Assembly (NCBI GenBank): GCA_022036555.1
Contig: CM039120.1
Coordinates: forward strand, 14,151,291-14,215,290
Source of the DNA: Microstegium vimineum
Taxonomy: Eukaryota > Streptophyta > Magnoliopsida > Poales > Poaceae
Reading direction: 5' to 3'
Length of the DNA stretch: 64,000 nt
Both the position numbers and the translations under genes were made by a program. A model generated the notes under the pieces. It had not been told where the DNA came from and did no database searches. It saw only the letters and a list, made by a program, of their open reading frames with translations. This document shows, in pieces, positions 10,473-20,826 of the stretch (position 1 is its first letter; the number at the start of each line of letters is the position of its first letter).

Positions 10473-12799
10473 TGTAGGGTCGAGATGGTGGACTAGAGGG
10501 GGGGGGTGAATAGTCTTTTCTAAAACTTAACGTTCCGGCTAACCGGATCAAATGCGGAATTAAAACTATCGGTCTAGCCAAGACTATACCCCTCTAACTA
10601 TAACTCTAGCACCTAGCAAAGTATGTCTATTATGCTAACTAAGGTGCCAAGCTAGGAAGCTCACCTAAACAATTCTAGGTTGCAAGGTCACACAAACCTA
10701 AGCAACTAGTACTCTAAGCAAACTGGGAGCTCCTACACATTCTAGTAAGCAAAGCACAAAGCACCTAAGCCCACTAGCAATGCTCTCTAGCAAGACTACA
10801 CAAGTCAACTAGAGAGCTCAACTTACTTATCTACACAAACTAAGCAATGTGACTAACAAGGCTACACAAGCCAATTAGCCACTCAAGAGCTACTTCTATG
10901 CTACACAAGCTAGAAGGTAACTAGGCAAGCTACACAAGCTAAACTAGTTAGAAGAGCAACAACTAATCACTAGCACAAGTATGAATAAGTAAATACAAGC
11001 TAGTGATTTGGAGAATGCAAACCACCGAGAAGATGTACAGGTTGACACGGTGATTTTTCTCCCGAGGTTCACTTGGTCGCCACCAAGCTAGTCCCTGTTG
11101 TGTCGACCACATCACTTGGTGATTCGGCGGCTAATAGGCATTCCCAAGCCTAGCCCACTAACTCGGGCGCCGCAAAAATCTACCCACAAGTGAGGGTAGC
11201 TCAATGACACGCTCAACTAGAGTTGCTCTTCGCGATCTCCCGCGGGGTGAACACAATACCCCTCACAAAGCACTTCTCCGGAGCGCCGCACAATCTTCTT
11301 GCGTGCTTCGATGGAGCCTCAACCACCAAGCCGTCTAGGAGGTGGCAACCTCCAAGAGTAACAAACACCACGAGCTTGCAAGTGTGTTCCTCAATCGCTC
11401 TCAAAGCAACACACTAGTAATCGCTTTCTTACACAATCGGATGATCTCTATCAAGTGTGTGTGAGTTAGAGGGCTCCCAAACCAAGCACACTAGAGAACA
11501 AATGCCCAAGGTGCTCAACTAGCCCCAAGGGCCGGCCAAGGGCTATAAATAGCCTCTCCATCGAAACTAGCCGTTTTCCCCCAACAATGGGCTTCCTGCA
11601 GAGGGTCCGGACGCACTAAACAGTGAGGGTCCGGACCATGCCACCCGCGTCCGGACTCCTGTCCATTTGAATCCGCCCGTTTGCGCGCTCGGCACAGGCC
11701 GCCACGTGCCTCCGGACGCAGCCAACAGTGCGAGTCCGGACCAACACACACTTGCATCCGAACTCTAACAGAGAGCTCCCCGAGAGCACAAACCAGTCCG
11801 AACTGCGTCCGGAATCTTGCGTCCGGACCGCATACAGCGTCCGGACCTTCACTCCGAGCGGTTACAGTAAGCTCCATCCTCCGGACGCTGCGTCCGGAGT
11901 TCTCCGTCCGGACGACGAACAGTGTCCGGATCACCTCTGGCAGCATAGCGCCGACAGTGGGGGTGGCGGCCGGACGCATAGCCAATGGTCCGGACTGCAC
12001 ATGCCCCTTGCGTCCGGAGTCAGCAGACTCGGCCAGACCTAGGGTTAGGTTCCGGACCCATTCACCAATGGTCCGGACCCCTTATGCCCTAGCGTCCGGA
12101 GCCTGTTCCTCAGCAGGAACTCCTCCGTACTTCTTCCTTTGCTTCTCAAGTGCTAACACAAACATGATTACCACCTTGTGCATGCGTGTTAGCATTTTCA
12201 CAATCATTTTCAAAAGCATTTTCACTTGCTTCTCACCACGCCACTCAATCCTAATTCATCGCAAAGTTAGATCGCTCATGGTGGCACTAGATAACCGATA
12301 TGCAAACAAGTTTGCTCCTCTTGATAGTACGGCTACCTATCCTAAAACCGGTTATAACTTCTCTACACACCTATGACCGGTGAAATGAAATGCCCTATGG
12401 TTATACCTTTGCCTTGCGCATTCCATTCCATCTCCTTCTCCAATGTTGATGCAACACATGCACCAACCACTTGTTCAAATGATACGATCTACTCCATATC
12501 ATCACGTGACCGTGTTGGTTCATCGATCTTGACCTCACTTTCTCTTCACGGTACCTTGGTCCATCGGCGCCAAGCATCACCCGCTTGCCCTTCACACTTG
12601 AAAACCCGGTCCATCAAGCCTAGCCTCATCTTGATCTTCTCCACCTTGATCACATGACTCCATGTCATGTCTCATGTGTTAATAAGCTCCTTCATCACAC
12701 ATCACATGTGAACTAATCTCATGTGTATATAACACTTGAACACACATATTAGTTCACCTAGGTTGTCACTCAATTATCAAAATCACATAGAGACTCTCA
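10473..12799 (-). mobile_element. Solo LTR, SIRE-type Ty1/copia, about 2.3 kb
   Basis: It is bounded by TG...CA (TGTAGGGTCGAGATGG to GAGACTCTCA) and by a perfect 5-bp target-site duplication GAGGT (10468-10472 and 12800-12804). Read on the minus strand, its start shares the TATGTG-ATTTTG-GATAATTGA pattern with the 5' LTR of the copia element at 50534, and its end carries the CACCCCCCCCCTCTAGT block also found in the solo LTR at 53294-55308. The central part (about 11590-12110) is packed with TCCGGA palindromes, about 17 by eye. The open frames there, including one of 231 codons on the plus strand, are by-products of this repeat. No internal region remains. Confidence 0.85.
11600..12105. repeat. 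Cluster of TCCGGA/GTCCGGAC palindromes in solo LTR
   Basis: The 6-bp palindrome TCCGGA, often within GGTCCGGAC or GCGTCCGGA, occurs about every 30 bp across roughly 500 bp, separated by unrelated spacers of uneven length. It is therefore an interspersed motif cluster and not a simple tandem repeat. On the minus-strand orientation of the LTR it lies about 700-1200 bp from the LTR start. Confidence 0.8.
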
Positions 12800-13083
12800 G
12801 AGGTTTGCGTGAACAGGCCTGCTTTCAGGGTCTGTCGCGGGCCACTGCAGCTGCACATGGGAGGACGATGGAGGCGGATCGGGGGGGTGGCATTGGGGGA
12901 GGTCGGGCAGTGGTTGCCATCGCATCGCCACCCCCCTCGAGTCACCCTAAGGAGCTCGGAGGCGATCTTTGAAATTTTCCCAGATTCTCCATGTTCATTT
13001 TTGCAATTTTTTCATGGGCCATTTGGAAAAATAGTAATAAAATGCTTATTGAATGTCCCCCATAAGCCAACTGACATACAAAC

Positions 13084-13180
13084 CTGTTCGCTTGGCTGAT
13101 AAGCCGCGGCTGATGCTGTTTTGATTGTTTTTCTGTGAGACGAAAACACTGTTTCGGTGGCTGATAAGCCAAGCGAACAG
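13084..13180. mobile_element. MITE with CTGTTCGCTTGGCTGATAAG termini
   Basis: Near-perfect terminal inverted repeats, CTGTTCGCTTGGCTGATAAG at the left and its complement at the right, enclose about 55 bp containing the CTGTTTTGATTG/CGAAAACACTG stem. The element could fold into one hairpin. Related copies are at 38002-38117 (inside a LINE) and, degraded, at 7847-7955. Confidence 0.8.
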
Positions 13181-13504
13181 AGCAGATTCTAATGGTTTGA
13201 CATTGGTATAGAAAGAGCGAAGAACTTTGGATCATCTCATGGAGAAGCCGGTGAAGTGGCGGCATGACTTCGTTTCTCTAAAGAGCAATTTTTCTTCCCT
13301 TTCTTGTGGCTAATACTACTTGTGGCTTTAGTACAAATAAAGTGATCTACATATACTAGTAAATATTGAGACTACTATTTACACAATGCAAAACCACCAC
13401 TATTTGTGTCTTCTAAAGTGACTTTTTCTTTAACATGTCATACATTTATTCTCTCCTCATCTTATTTTTAGCATGTACCACTTTCTCTCTCCTTAAACAT
13501 ATGT

Positions 13505-13640
13505 ATCTTGGACCAAGATCCGGTGCAGTAGCTATTACTACTACAAGATAAGCAGTAGTAGCATCTCAACCATCCAAGGAACCAACAATGGCTAGGATGA
13601 GAGCCTCTTTTCTTTCTCATTTTTTCTCTCCCATGTGCTA
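13505..13640 (-). mobile_element. MITE copy A (uninterrupted)
   Basis: This segment, from ATCTTGGACCAAGATCCGG to CCCATGTGCTA, is the inverted counterpart of a second copy split by the CACTA element (14507-14555 joined to 29962-30055). The two agree closely over the whole length. Copy A therefore acts as an empty-site reference for that insertion. I cannot name the family; it has no coding capacity. Confidence 0.75.
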
Positions 13641-14506
13641 CCGGACTGTATTTTTGGAGGAAAAAAAAAACAGTGAGCACAGAAGAGTTTACGCTATTTT
13701 TCTATGAGAAGGATTGCTTAGCATGTAAGTCACCAATAGTGCCAGACTCAAATATGAAAAACATAAAAAATATACCACTACGGAGCATATATGTAGAAAA
13801 TTATAAAAACTATACTTAAAACCACTAAATCTCAAAAAATATATATTTAATATTAAAGACAAAAAATGTCCCCGGCATTTTTTTTCAATTCAATCTGACA
13901 GAAAACAACTTTAGGTAAAATCATATGGGGAAAATAATTTTATTTTCACTTAAGCATCGAAATGTCTAGGGGGGAAATAGGTGTTTCCTGACATTCATTA
14001 ATTCTTACAGCGGATATAATTCTCAACAAAAAAAAGCTTTTACAGCGGCTGTCAAGAGTTGATGATGATATTCTTTTGAGCACATATGACACTTGCAAGT
14101 AATAAATTTCCGATCCCTTTTTGTAATATGGCATCCAATACTTAAATGAAGTTCAAATAAATTTGAAATGGAACAAACATTTCTCAAGTTGAACAGTGGT
14201 GCCACGTCTTTTATCAGATTTCAAATTGAGGGATCCCACATTTCATTTGCACTTTTTACACTGATACCTAACTGAAAATCTTATGAAAGAATTATTGGAA
14301 GAATTTTACTTATTAAACCATAAATATTTGGGAAATTACATTTTTTTATTTAGAATTAGAACTGATAATAAGAAAATCAAGAAAAAAACGGGAGGATGGA
14401 TATGCCATTCTACTAGAGAATGGGTTCCACGTATCACTCTAGGGGTCTGTGGAAATGATTTTGCATATAAAAAATTGCTTTTTTTTCTATTATAAGAATG
14501 TTTCCA
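13641..14506. other. AT-rich intergenic DNA
   Basis: AT-rich sequence without a recognisable gene. Short minus- and plus-strand open frames (for example 13946-14205 and 14283-14495) show no domain. Confidence 0.4.
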
Positions 14507-14555
14507 TAGCACATTTGGTGGTGGGAGGAGAAAAATGAGGTTGAAAAGAGACTCT
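14507..14555 (+). mobile_element. MITE copy B, left part, split by CACTA insertion
   Basis: From TAGCACAT through AGAGACTCT this matches one end of MITE copy A in reverse orientation. The other part starts at 29962 (CATCCTAGCC). Joining them restores the copy A order with only the 3-bp duplication TCT explained by transposition. Confidence 0.7.
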
Positions 14556-14820
14556 CACTACTACAGAACCTGCAATCAGTGCCGGTTTAAAACCCCTCTA
14601 CAATGGCGGTTTTTGAACCGGCACTATCACTTCGACAGTGATGAGCCCGTGCCATCACTGCCGGTTATGTCACCGGCAGTGATGGCTCAAGCATCACTGC
14701 CGGTTGGTAACACGAACCGGCAGTGATGCTTGAGCCATCACTGCGGTTTGTTCCACCAATTGACAGTGATGCTTGAGCCATCACTGTCGGTTTTAATTGA
14801 ACCGGCAGTGATATTATTTT
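14556..14820. repeat. Left terminal inverted repeat and subterminal repeats of CACTA element
   Basis: After the CACTACTACAG tip, the motif CATCACTGCCGGTT / AACCGGCAGTGATG recurs in alternating orientation about every 25-35 bp to about 14815. Such subterminal arrays are the usual binding region for the CACTA-encoded transposition protein. Confidence 0.85.
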
Positions 14821-15176
14821 TTAAAATTGCATTTTATTAATTGTTTTTATTTTATTTGGGGTTTAGGGTAGAGGTGGTGGGGTGGGAGATCGTGGAGGTG
14901 TTTGCTATCGAAACCATTTGATATCGATGTGAATTGAAGGTGGTTGTGGACTAGCGACAATACAAACCCATCACACATTTATAATAATTATTACAAAACA
15001 TCCAAACAAAACTTAAAGTATCGAATTAAATGTCGCATTACAATAGCCTTTCGAGGCGGTCTTTTCCGTAGTTCTTCTTGAAGTCCTTACTCTGCACAAT
15101 GGACAGATATCCTTTTCTATACACTATCTCGTCCAGAATAAGAGTTGTTATCTCCTCCTCTTGAAATCCTCTTATC

Positions 15177-18100
15177 TCAAAATCTAGCAACCTGTTGTGG
15201 CCCTGATCTTTGCGCTGTAAATTGATACAAGATGATATTGAGATGCACATATGTAAGACAAACCAATAGAATTAAAATGAGACGCGTACGTACCATGCCA
15301 TCTCCTAATCCTAGTTTTTCGCCAAAGTAGCAAAGCATTGCCCACATCACATAGAACCCGCATTCGTTGTTCCCCATTGGTTGATCTAGGGTCTTGACCT
15401 TCTTCATATACTCCACGCTGAATGGGGCTCTCCATTTCTTTTGCATCTTAGGATCCACATTTCTCCAATCAGGTAACACCTTCATCCTATGTGACAATGT
15501 AAATGAAGTGTGAAGGCTGAGGACATTAATTACAATATCATATGTGATTGAAAAGTGTGGTGATATTGGGTTCACTTACATATTTAGCACTTTGACTAGG
15601 GGTTCGATAAGTTTAAGTGGCTTATTTTTTGAGTCTCACACCTCGATAGTTGAATTTTTAAGACTTATATCTACGAGGACGTAATGGTTGCTGCAATCAC
15701 AAAGCTCATGTTATTGAATGATATATCAAGAAAAAAACACGTAAGTAAGGGTTGAGAACACATACTCGCAATTGTAGGTTAGCAGTGCATTTGTTTTGCC
15801 GACTGAGAACATTCTTTCAAACTCTATCTTCAAACTTACTGAGACATACGGATCTTTGAGACCGGCTTTGCATGTTGTCTCATTTACCAAGATGGGGTCC
15901 AAGAAGTCAAAATTGCTATTTCGTTTTTGGAGTCAAAATTTTGCTACAGACCTGCAAAATAAACATACATGGATATATTCAAATACATATCACGTAGTTT
16001 ATTATAACGTTGTTAGGGTATGGTACTTCAGAGTCCATAACATCATAATCTGCACATCCAGCGAGCATCGTTGAAAGAGTTGAAAGTAGTCTTCATAATG
16101 AATAATATGTACAACTTCTTCAGGATGATTAAAATGTAAACAGGAAGGGATGCATATTTCAATGGTTGCTATCTTGTCTTCGCTGCTATTACTGTCTATG
16201 ATGTAATAATCATGCAACTGTCGCATGTTTGTTGGCAATTTTCTATACTCTTCTTCGCTGGCGACCATAGGCTTGCCTAGTTCAAACTTGTATACAACTT
16301 TGGCGTTTTCAAATTTGGTTTTTCCAAAATAGAGATTCTCGACATCCTTCATGCTTATATTCAGGTCCGCGGCCAAGGTTTGTATCTCTAGCTGCTGAAA
16401 GGTGTGTATTTCTCTAGATCTTTCTTGATTACCCGGATTTTTGCTTTGCCTTTCAAATTCGCTCTGTTTCTCAGGTATATAAGCCAATCGTGCATACAAG
16501 GCAAGTTTGGCGGTCTTTTCTGCAATCTGAGCTCATAGAATTTCATCCTCAGTCGGCGCTCGCTTCTGCCTTTTACTAGTCATCTTGGGATCTTTACCAA
16601 CCGAAGCTGATGACCTCCTCTGTTGCGAAGTCGAACTTGATCTAGAGCTAGGCCATCGAGATCCCAGTCCTGAGGACTTTGAAGCTGGTGGAGGAGGAGT
16701 CTTCTCCTTTGGCAGTGGAGAAGGAGTGTTCTCCTTTGGTGGTGGAGGAGGAGTCTTCTCCTTTGGCGGTGGAGGAGGTGTCGGTGGATCTTGACGAGGA
16801 GAGAAACCTCTTCGCGGAGGCGATCGAGATGATTTACTGTCATCCTCATCATCCGAAGATGGCTGCTCATCTAGCTTGATGAATCATTTGCGCCAGGCGA
16901 CATGAGTGCCCAAGTTGTGAACTAGACGCGACCTTTCTTCCTCCACTGGGAAATCAATATGTATCTTATTGTACTTCTTGTCCAAGATCTTATCAATGCT
17001 AACCCTGGCATACCCGAGTGGCAATGGCTTTCCATGAATGACGTTCTCTCCTCTAGGAAATGCTTTCCCGACCGCCACCTTGTCTTTGGTCCACTGCTGA
17101 CGGATGTACAACCTGACATTCACAGGTTTTGTGATGTCGTCCATCGGATGATGAGCATTGACCTCTTCGTCGTCAGGCATAGGGGTTGAGCCACAGGCTA
17201 CTACGGCCCTTGTTGGGCACTGGGCTATTCAAAGCCGGGATTGCTTGCGGCCTTTGACTCGAACACATGGATTGCATAGCGCTCGCCACTTGAGAAGCTA
17301 TCCGTGCTTCTATGCTCTGTTCTAGCTCCTCTCGCATCCTTTGGAACTCCTCTTCTCTTTGCGTTCTAGCCCTCACCCAGCTCCTATAGGAAGCGGATTC
17401 ACCTTCAAATGCTTTCTCCCAAGGAATTACCTAGGCTCCTCTAGTGCGATCGGGGTACTCCTTGGTTCCAAGTGCTTGCGTGAGCATGTCATTTTCTCTA
17501 TCAGACCTGCGGGCTCCTCTATGCACTTCCTCAATGATCGTGGAAATCTTTTGGAGGAGATCCGTGACGGGTTCTGCGCTGGTGGAAAGGCTCCCGTCAA
17601 GATTGTATCGTGCCCCCCTTGCGAGTAGGTGTTCACTGATCTGGGCTGCCAATCGCTTGTTTGAGGCGTAACATCGCTCCTCTCTAGTGCTTTCACTTGG
17701 GCATCCCAATCCGGAATCTTCCTTACATACCCACGCGATCCTAGGCGGTGAGGATTATTTTACCTAAGCGAGTTTGCTTTGTTTCTTTCGCTTGATGCCT
17801 TGGCCTCTTCGGATAGCTTGTAAGCCTTGAACTCCTCCCAGAAGTCCCTCTGCTTGCTGAGTTCATCTTCCGCAAAATCCAGTTCTTTTCCTCCTTGATT
17901 AGCTTGTGCAACTTTCCCTTGAAATTCTTGAAGGAGTGACCCATGATTTCCTTGGCCCTCTTCTTGACTGTTGCTTCATCACAATCATTAGGGAAAGTGA
18001 AATACCCTCTGAGCTTGTTCCAAACTAGTTCCTTCTCAACTTATGGAACCCTCCATGGGTCTTGCTCACTGCCATTCCACTTCCTGTATTTGATCGGGAT

Positions 18101-18522
18101 GAAGTCCCTTAAAAGTGCCCCGATGGTACTCTTGTATGGGACCAATGCTTTAAGTGGCTCCACCGGCTCCCCTAGTTGATCGAACTGAGAGATGTGCCAG
18201 TGTCTAGTTGTCTGAGGGAGTTTTGTTGAACCACGCTTAGTCCTTATGGAACTCTCACCATTACTTGGACCTTCGGGCGGAACATGCTTCAAAATTTATG
18301 AATAAGTCCCCATCAAACTTTTCTGGCTATATCTACCGTGTTTTTAGGTATGAGATAAGTTATTACCTCGTCTCCTTGGCCCTCTTCTAGGTTTAGCATA
18401 TGGCTAGGGCTCCAAGGTCTTTGATCCCCTTGCTGGTTCTCATCACTAGTTCCTTGGTCATCAGCTTCGGTCGTAGGGCGACGGGTGGTGAATCGACGCT
18501 TAATTGTCATGTTTCTGGACAT
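15177..18522 (-). pseudogene. CACTA second gene: plant-transposase-24-like N-terminus, Ulp1-like C-terminus
   Basis: Read from 18522 downward, the pieces are: a start MSRNMTIKRRFTTRR with an acidic/Gln linker; a region resembling the Ptta/En/Spm transposase_24 family (KYRKWNG, WNKLRGYFTFP, MGHSFKNFKGKLHK; about 18290-17430); a charged coiled-coil segment (MRARTQREEEFQRMREELEQ, about 17376); a compact domain with KPVNVRLYIRQQW and GENVIHGKPLPLGYARVS (17180-16884); a Pro/Lys-rich linker of PPPPKEKTP repeats (about 16800-16670); and a region ending in QPMGNNECGFYVMWAML (about 15330), which fits the Gln and catalytic Cys of C48/Ulp1 cysteine proteases. This order matches the second ORF of grass CACTA elements. 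The frame changes several times; some changes are probably introns and at least some are decay. Its promoter is likely near 19990. Confidence 0.7.
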
Positions 18523-18675
18523 GAATTTTGATTATTGGTATTAACTCATAGGTAGATAACATATATACAAGCATAGGATGATGACATATATACAAGCATA
18601 AGTGTAGAATAAGAAAATCCATATATACAAGCATAAGAGGATGCCATATATACAAGCATATATGACATTTATACA

Positions 18676-19149
18676 TCTATATCTCTTTCTCTATCTTTCT
18701 CTCTATCTTTATATCTCTCTCTATCTATCTCTATTTATCTATCTTTATCTCTATCTTTGACATGTATATATGATATGCCATTTATACATCTATATCTCTT
18801 TCTCTATCTCTCAAGCATAGGATGACATTTATATCTCTTTCTCTATCTCTCAAGCATAGGATGACCTCAATATCTCTATCTCTATCTCGATCTATCCACA
18901 AATTTGAATCATCATAGCCACAATATGAAATAAGTGGCCAAAGAGTTTACAAGCATACCATATATAATGAAATAAAGAGATGTCATATATATGATTGTAT
19001 CTCTCTAACTCTCTATCTCTCTATCTCTATCACTATCACTATCACTATCTATATGTGCCATGGCATATATATAAGCATTTGAATCAAGCATGAAGAGTGA
19101 TTGCTATCTTTCTCTCTATCCTTTGCCATCTATATATCTATCTTTCTCA

Positions 19150-19191
<42 letters not shown>

Positions 19192-19193
19192 CA

Positions 19194-19253
<60 letters not shown>

Positions 19254-19290
19254 ATTTCTTTCTTTCTTTCTCTCTAACTACATATCTATC
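18676..19290. repeat. Microsatellite region, (TATC)n and ATCTCT-type repeats
   Basis: A long pyrimidine-biased simple-repeat stretch. The core at about 19146-19245 is nearly pure TATC repeats, flanked by CTTT and TCTCTA variants. Preceding sequence (about 18540-18660) has several copies of ATATATACAAGCATA. It lies inside the CACTA element between the two genes. Long open frames over it (Tyr/Leu/Ser repeats) are artefacts. Confidence 0.85.
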
Positions 19291-19379
19291 TATCTCTCTA
19301 TCTCCCTCTTTGTATCTAGCATGAAGAGTGATTGCTATAGTTTTCTCTCTCTCCCTCCTTTGTCTCCTCTATCTCCATG

Positions 19380-19980
19380 TCCAGCAAGACACTCCCACCT
19401 AGGCATTTCGTCGAACACCTCTAGTGCGTGCAAATGGAGCTCACCGCGTGGAGAGGATTTGGCTGGATTCTGTGCTCCTACAGCATCGTGGACGTAGGTC
19501 CTGCCGGCGGCGTGGAGCTCCTGCGGCGTGGAGCTTGAAGATGCTGGCGGTGTGTGCTCCTGCGGCGTGGCGGCGAGCTCCTGCGGCGACGACGTCGTGG
19601 GCGGCGAGCGCCAAAGCAGGACCCTTGTGGTGTGGCGGCGAGCTCCTGCTGAGGACGGCTGGAGTGGCGGTGAGCTCGAGCGGCGGCGGCCTGGATCGCC
19701 GGCAGGCTGGAACGGCAGCGGGGAGCTCCTATTGCGGCGGCGGCGATGGGGAGCACCTGCAGGACCCTTGTGGTGTGGCGGCGAGCTCCTGCTAAGGCCG
19801 GCTGGAGTGGCGGTGAGCTCGAGCGGCGGCGGCCTGGAGCGTTGGTGGGCTGGAACAGCGGCAGGGAGCTCCTGTTGTGGCGGCGGCCACGGGGAGCACC
19901 TACTGGAGCGGCGTCGGGCGCTATCTGAAATGGCTAAGTGTGGAATGGGCACGAGTCTGAAAATTTCAGACCGCGCCCAT
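19380..19980. repeat. GC-rich internal direct repeats of CACTA, 5' leader of second gene
   Basis: About 600 bp of GC-rich sequence with repeated blocks, for example GGACCCTTGTGGTGTGGCGG at about 19618 and again at 19763, each followed by GAGCTCCTGCT and a CTGGAGTGGCGGTGAGCTCG block. Several long open frames exist on both strands, but their Pro/Ser/Arg- or Gly/Ala/Trp-rich translations follow the repeat. Position and orientation fit an untranslated leader of the minus-strand second CACTA gene. Confidence 0.55.
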
Positions 19981-19995
19981 TCCTTATATAGTCGG
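19981..19995 (-). promoter_or_regulatory. Candidate TATA box for second CACTA gene
   Basis: On the minus strand the sequence reads CGACTATATAAGGAATGG. It sits just downstream (in the direction of the second gene) of an internal block of CACTGCCGGTT repeats. The matching arrangement for the first gene is at about 24690 (AGTATAAAGC on the minus strand beside the terminal repeats), which supports a promoter reading. Confidence 0.55.
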
Positions 19996-19998
19996 CCT

Positions 19999-20210
19999 CA
20001 TCACTGCCGGTTCTTTGTCCAAACCGACAGTGATGTCCCCTGTCACTATCGGTTTGTATGTAGAATCGGCAGTGATGAAGTAACATCAGTGCTGGTTTCT
20101 GTAAACCGGAAGTGATTAGGGGCACATCACTTCCGGTTGGTTATTCAAACCGGCAGTGATAGAGGCACATCACTGCCGGTTCCTCTATAACCGGCAGTGA
20201 TGTGTGTATT
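19999..20210. repeat. Internal copy of CACTA subterminal repeats
   Basis: About eight copies of CATCACTGCCGGTT-like units in alternating orientation (some mutated to ACTTCCGG or ACTATCGG), the same motif as at the two element termini but in the middle of the element between the two genes. No CACTA tip is visible next to it. Confidence 0.8.
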
Positions 20211-20340
20211 TTTTTAAATCTGTCTTTTGCTTTAGAATTCAAATTACTCCTGATTTTTTACTAGAACTTGAAAAACTCCAAACATAGAAGTTGCATAGTT
20301 TTTAATTCTCTACAACTTTTGCTGAAGGAGCATATTCAAA

Positions 20341-20699
20341 TTCTTTATAGTTTTTTAATTCCATTTTGAATTTGAATAAGGGTTTAAAATTCAATTACCC
20401 CCTTTGTAATTACTCCAAAAATTTGAATAGAAGTTGAAAATCTTCCAACATAGCTTTTTCTAGTTTTGAGGAGATCTACATTATTGCTTATACACTCAAG
20501 GTATAATTCTTTATAGTTTTTGAATTCCCTTTTGAATTTGAATAAGGGTTTAAAATTCAATTACCCCCTTTCTAATTACTCCAAAATTTTGAATAGAAGT
20601 TGAAAATCTTCCAACATAGCTTTTGCTAGTTTTGAGGAGCTCTACATTAATGTTTATACACTCAAGTTCTAATTCTTTATAGTTTTTGAATTCCTTTTG
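20341..20699. repeat. 166-bp tandem repeat, two units plus a partial third
   Basis: Units beginning TTCTTTATAGTTTTT start at 20341, 20507 and 20673, a period of 166 bp. They contain TTTGAATTTGAATAAGGG and GAAGTTGAAAATCTTCCAAC. The third unit breaks off after about 27 bp. The array lies just beyond the 3' end of the CACTA transposase gene. Confidence 0.85.
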
Positions 20700-20826
20700 A
20701 CATGACATACATCAATCAACAATGGTACAACTCATCAATCTACAACTCCATATGATCTCAAATTCGATGCAAATTACTAAAACAACATTTCATTAAGGAT
20801 TACATAGTTTATGATACTCTAACAAT

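Noticed and set aside
10473..12799. Long open frames inside the solo LTR (for example 231 codons at 11681-12376)
   Set aside because: They follow the TCCGGA repeat, lack any recognisable domain and lie wholly inside a TSD-bounded LTR.
18676..19290. Simple-repeat region as a CRISPR-like array
   Set aside because: No constant repeat with unique spacers; it is a eukaryotic microsatellite.
19090..19497. Plus-strand frame of Tyr/Leu/Ser repeats
   Set aside because: Translation of a TATC microsatellite.
19335..20115. Pro/Ser/Arg-rich or Gly/Ala-rich frames on both strands
   Set aside because: GC-rich direct repeats keep several frames open at once; no homology; better explained as leader DNA of the CACTA second gene.
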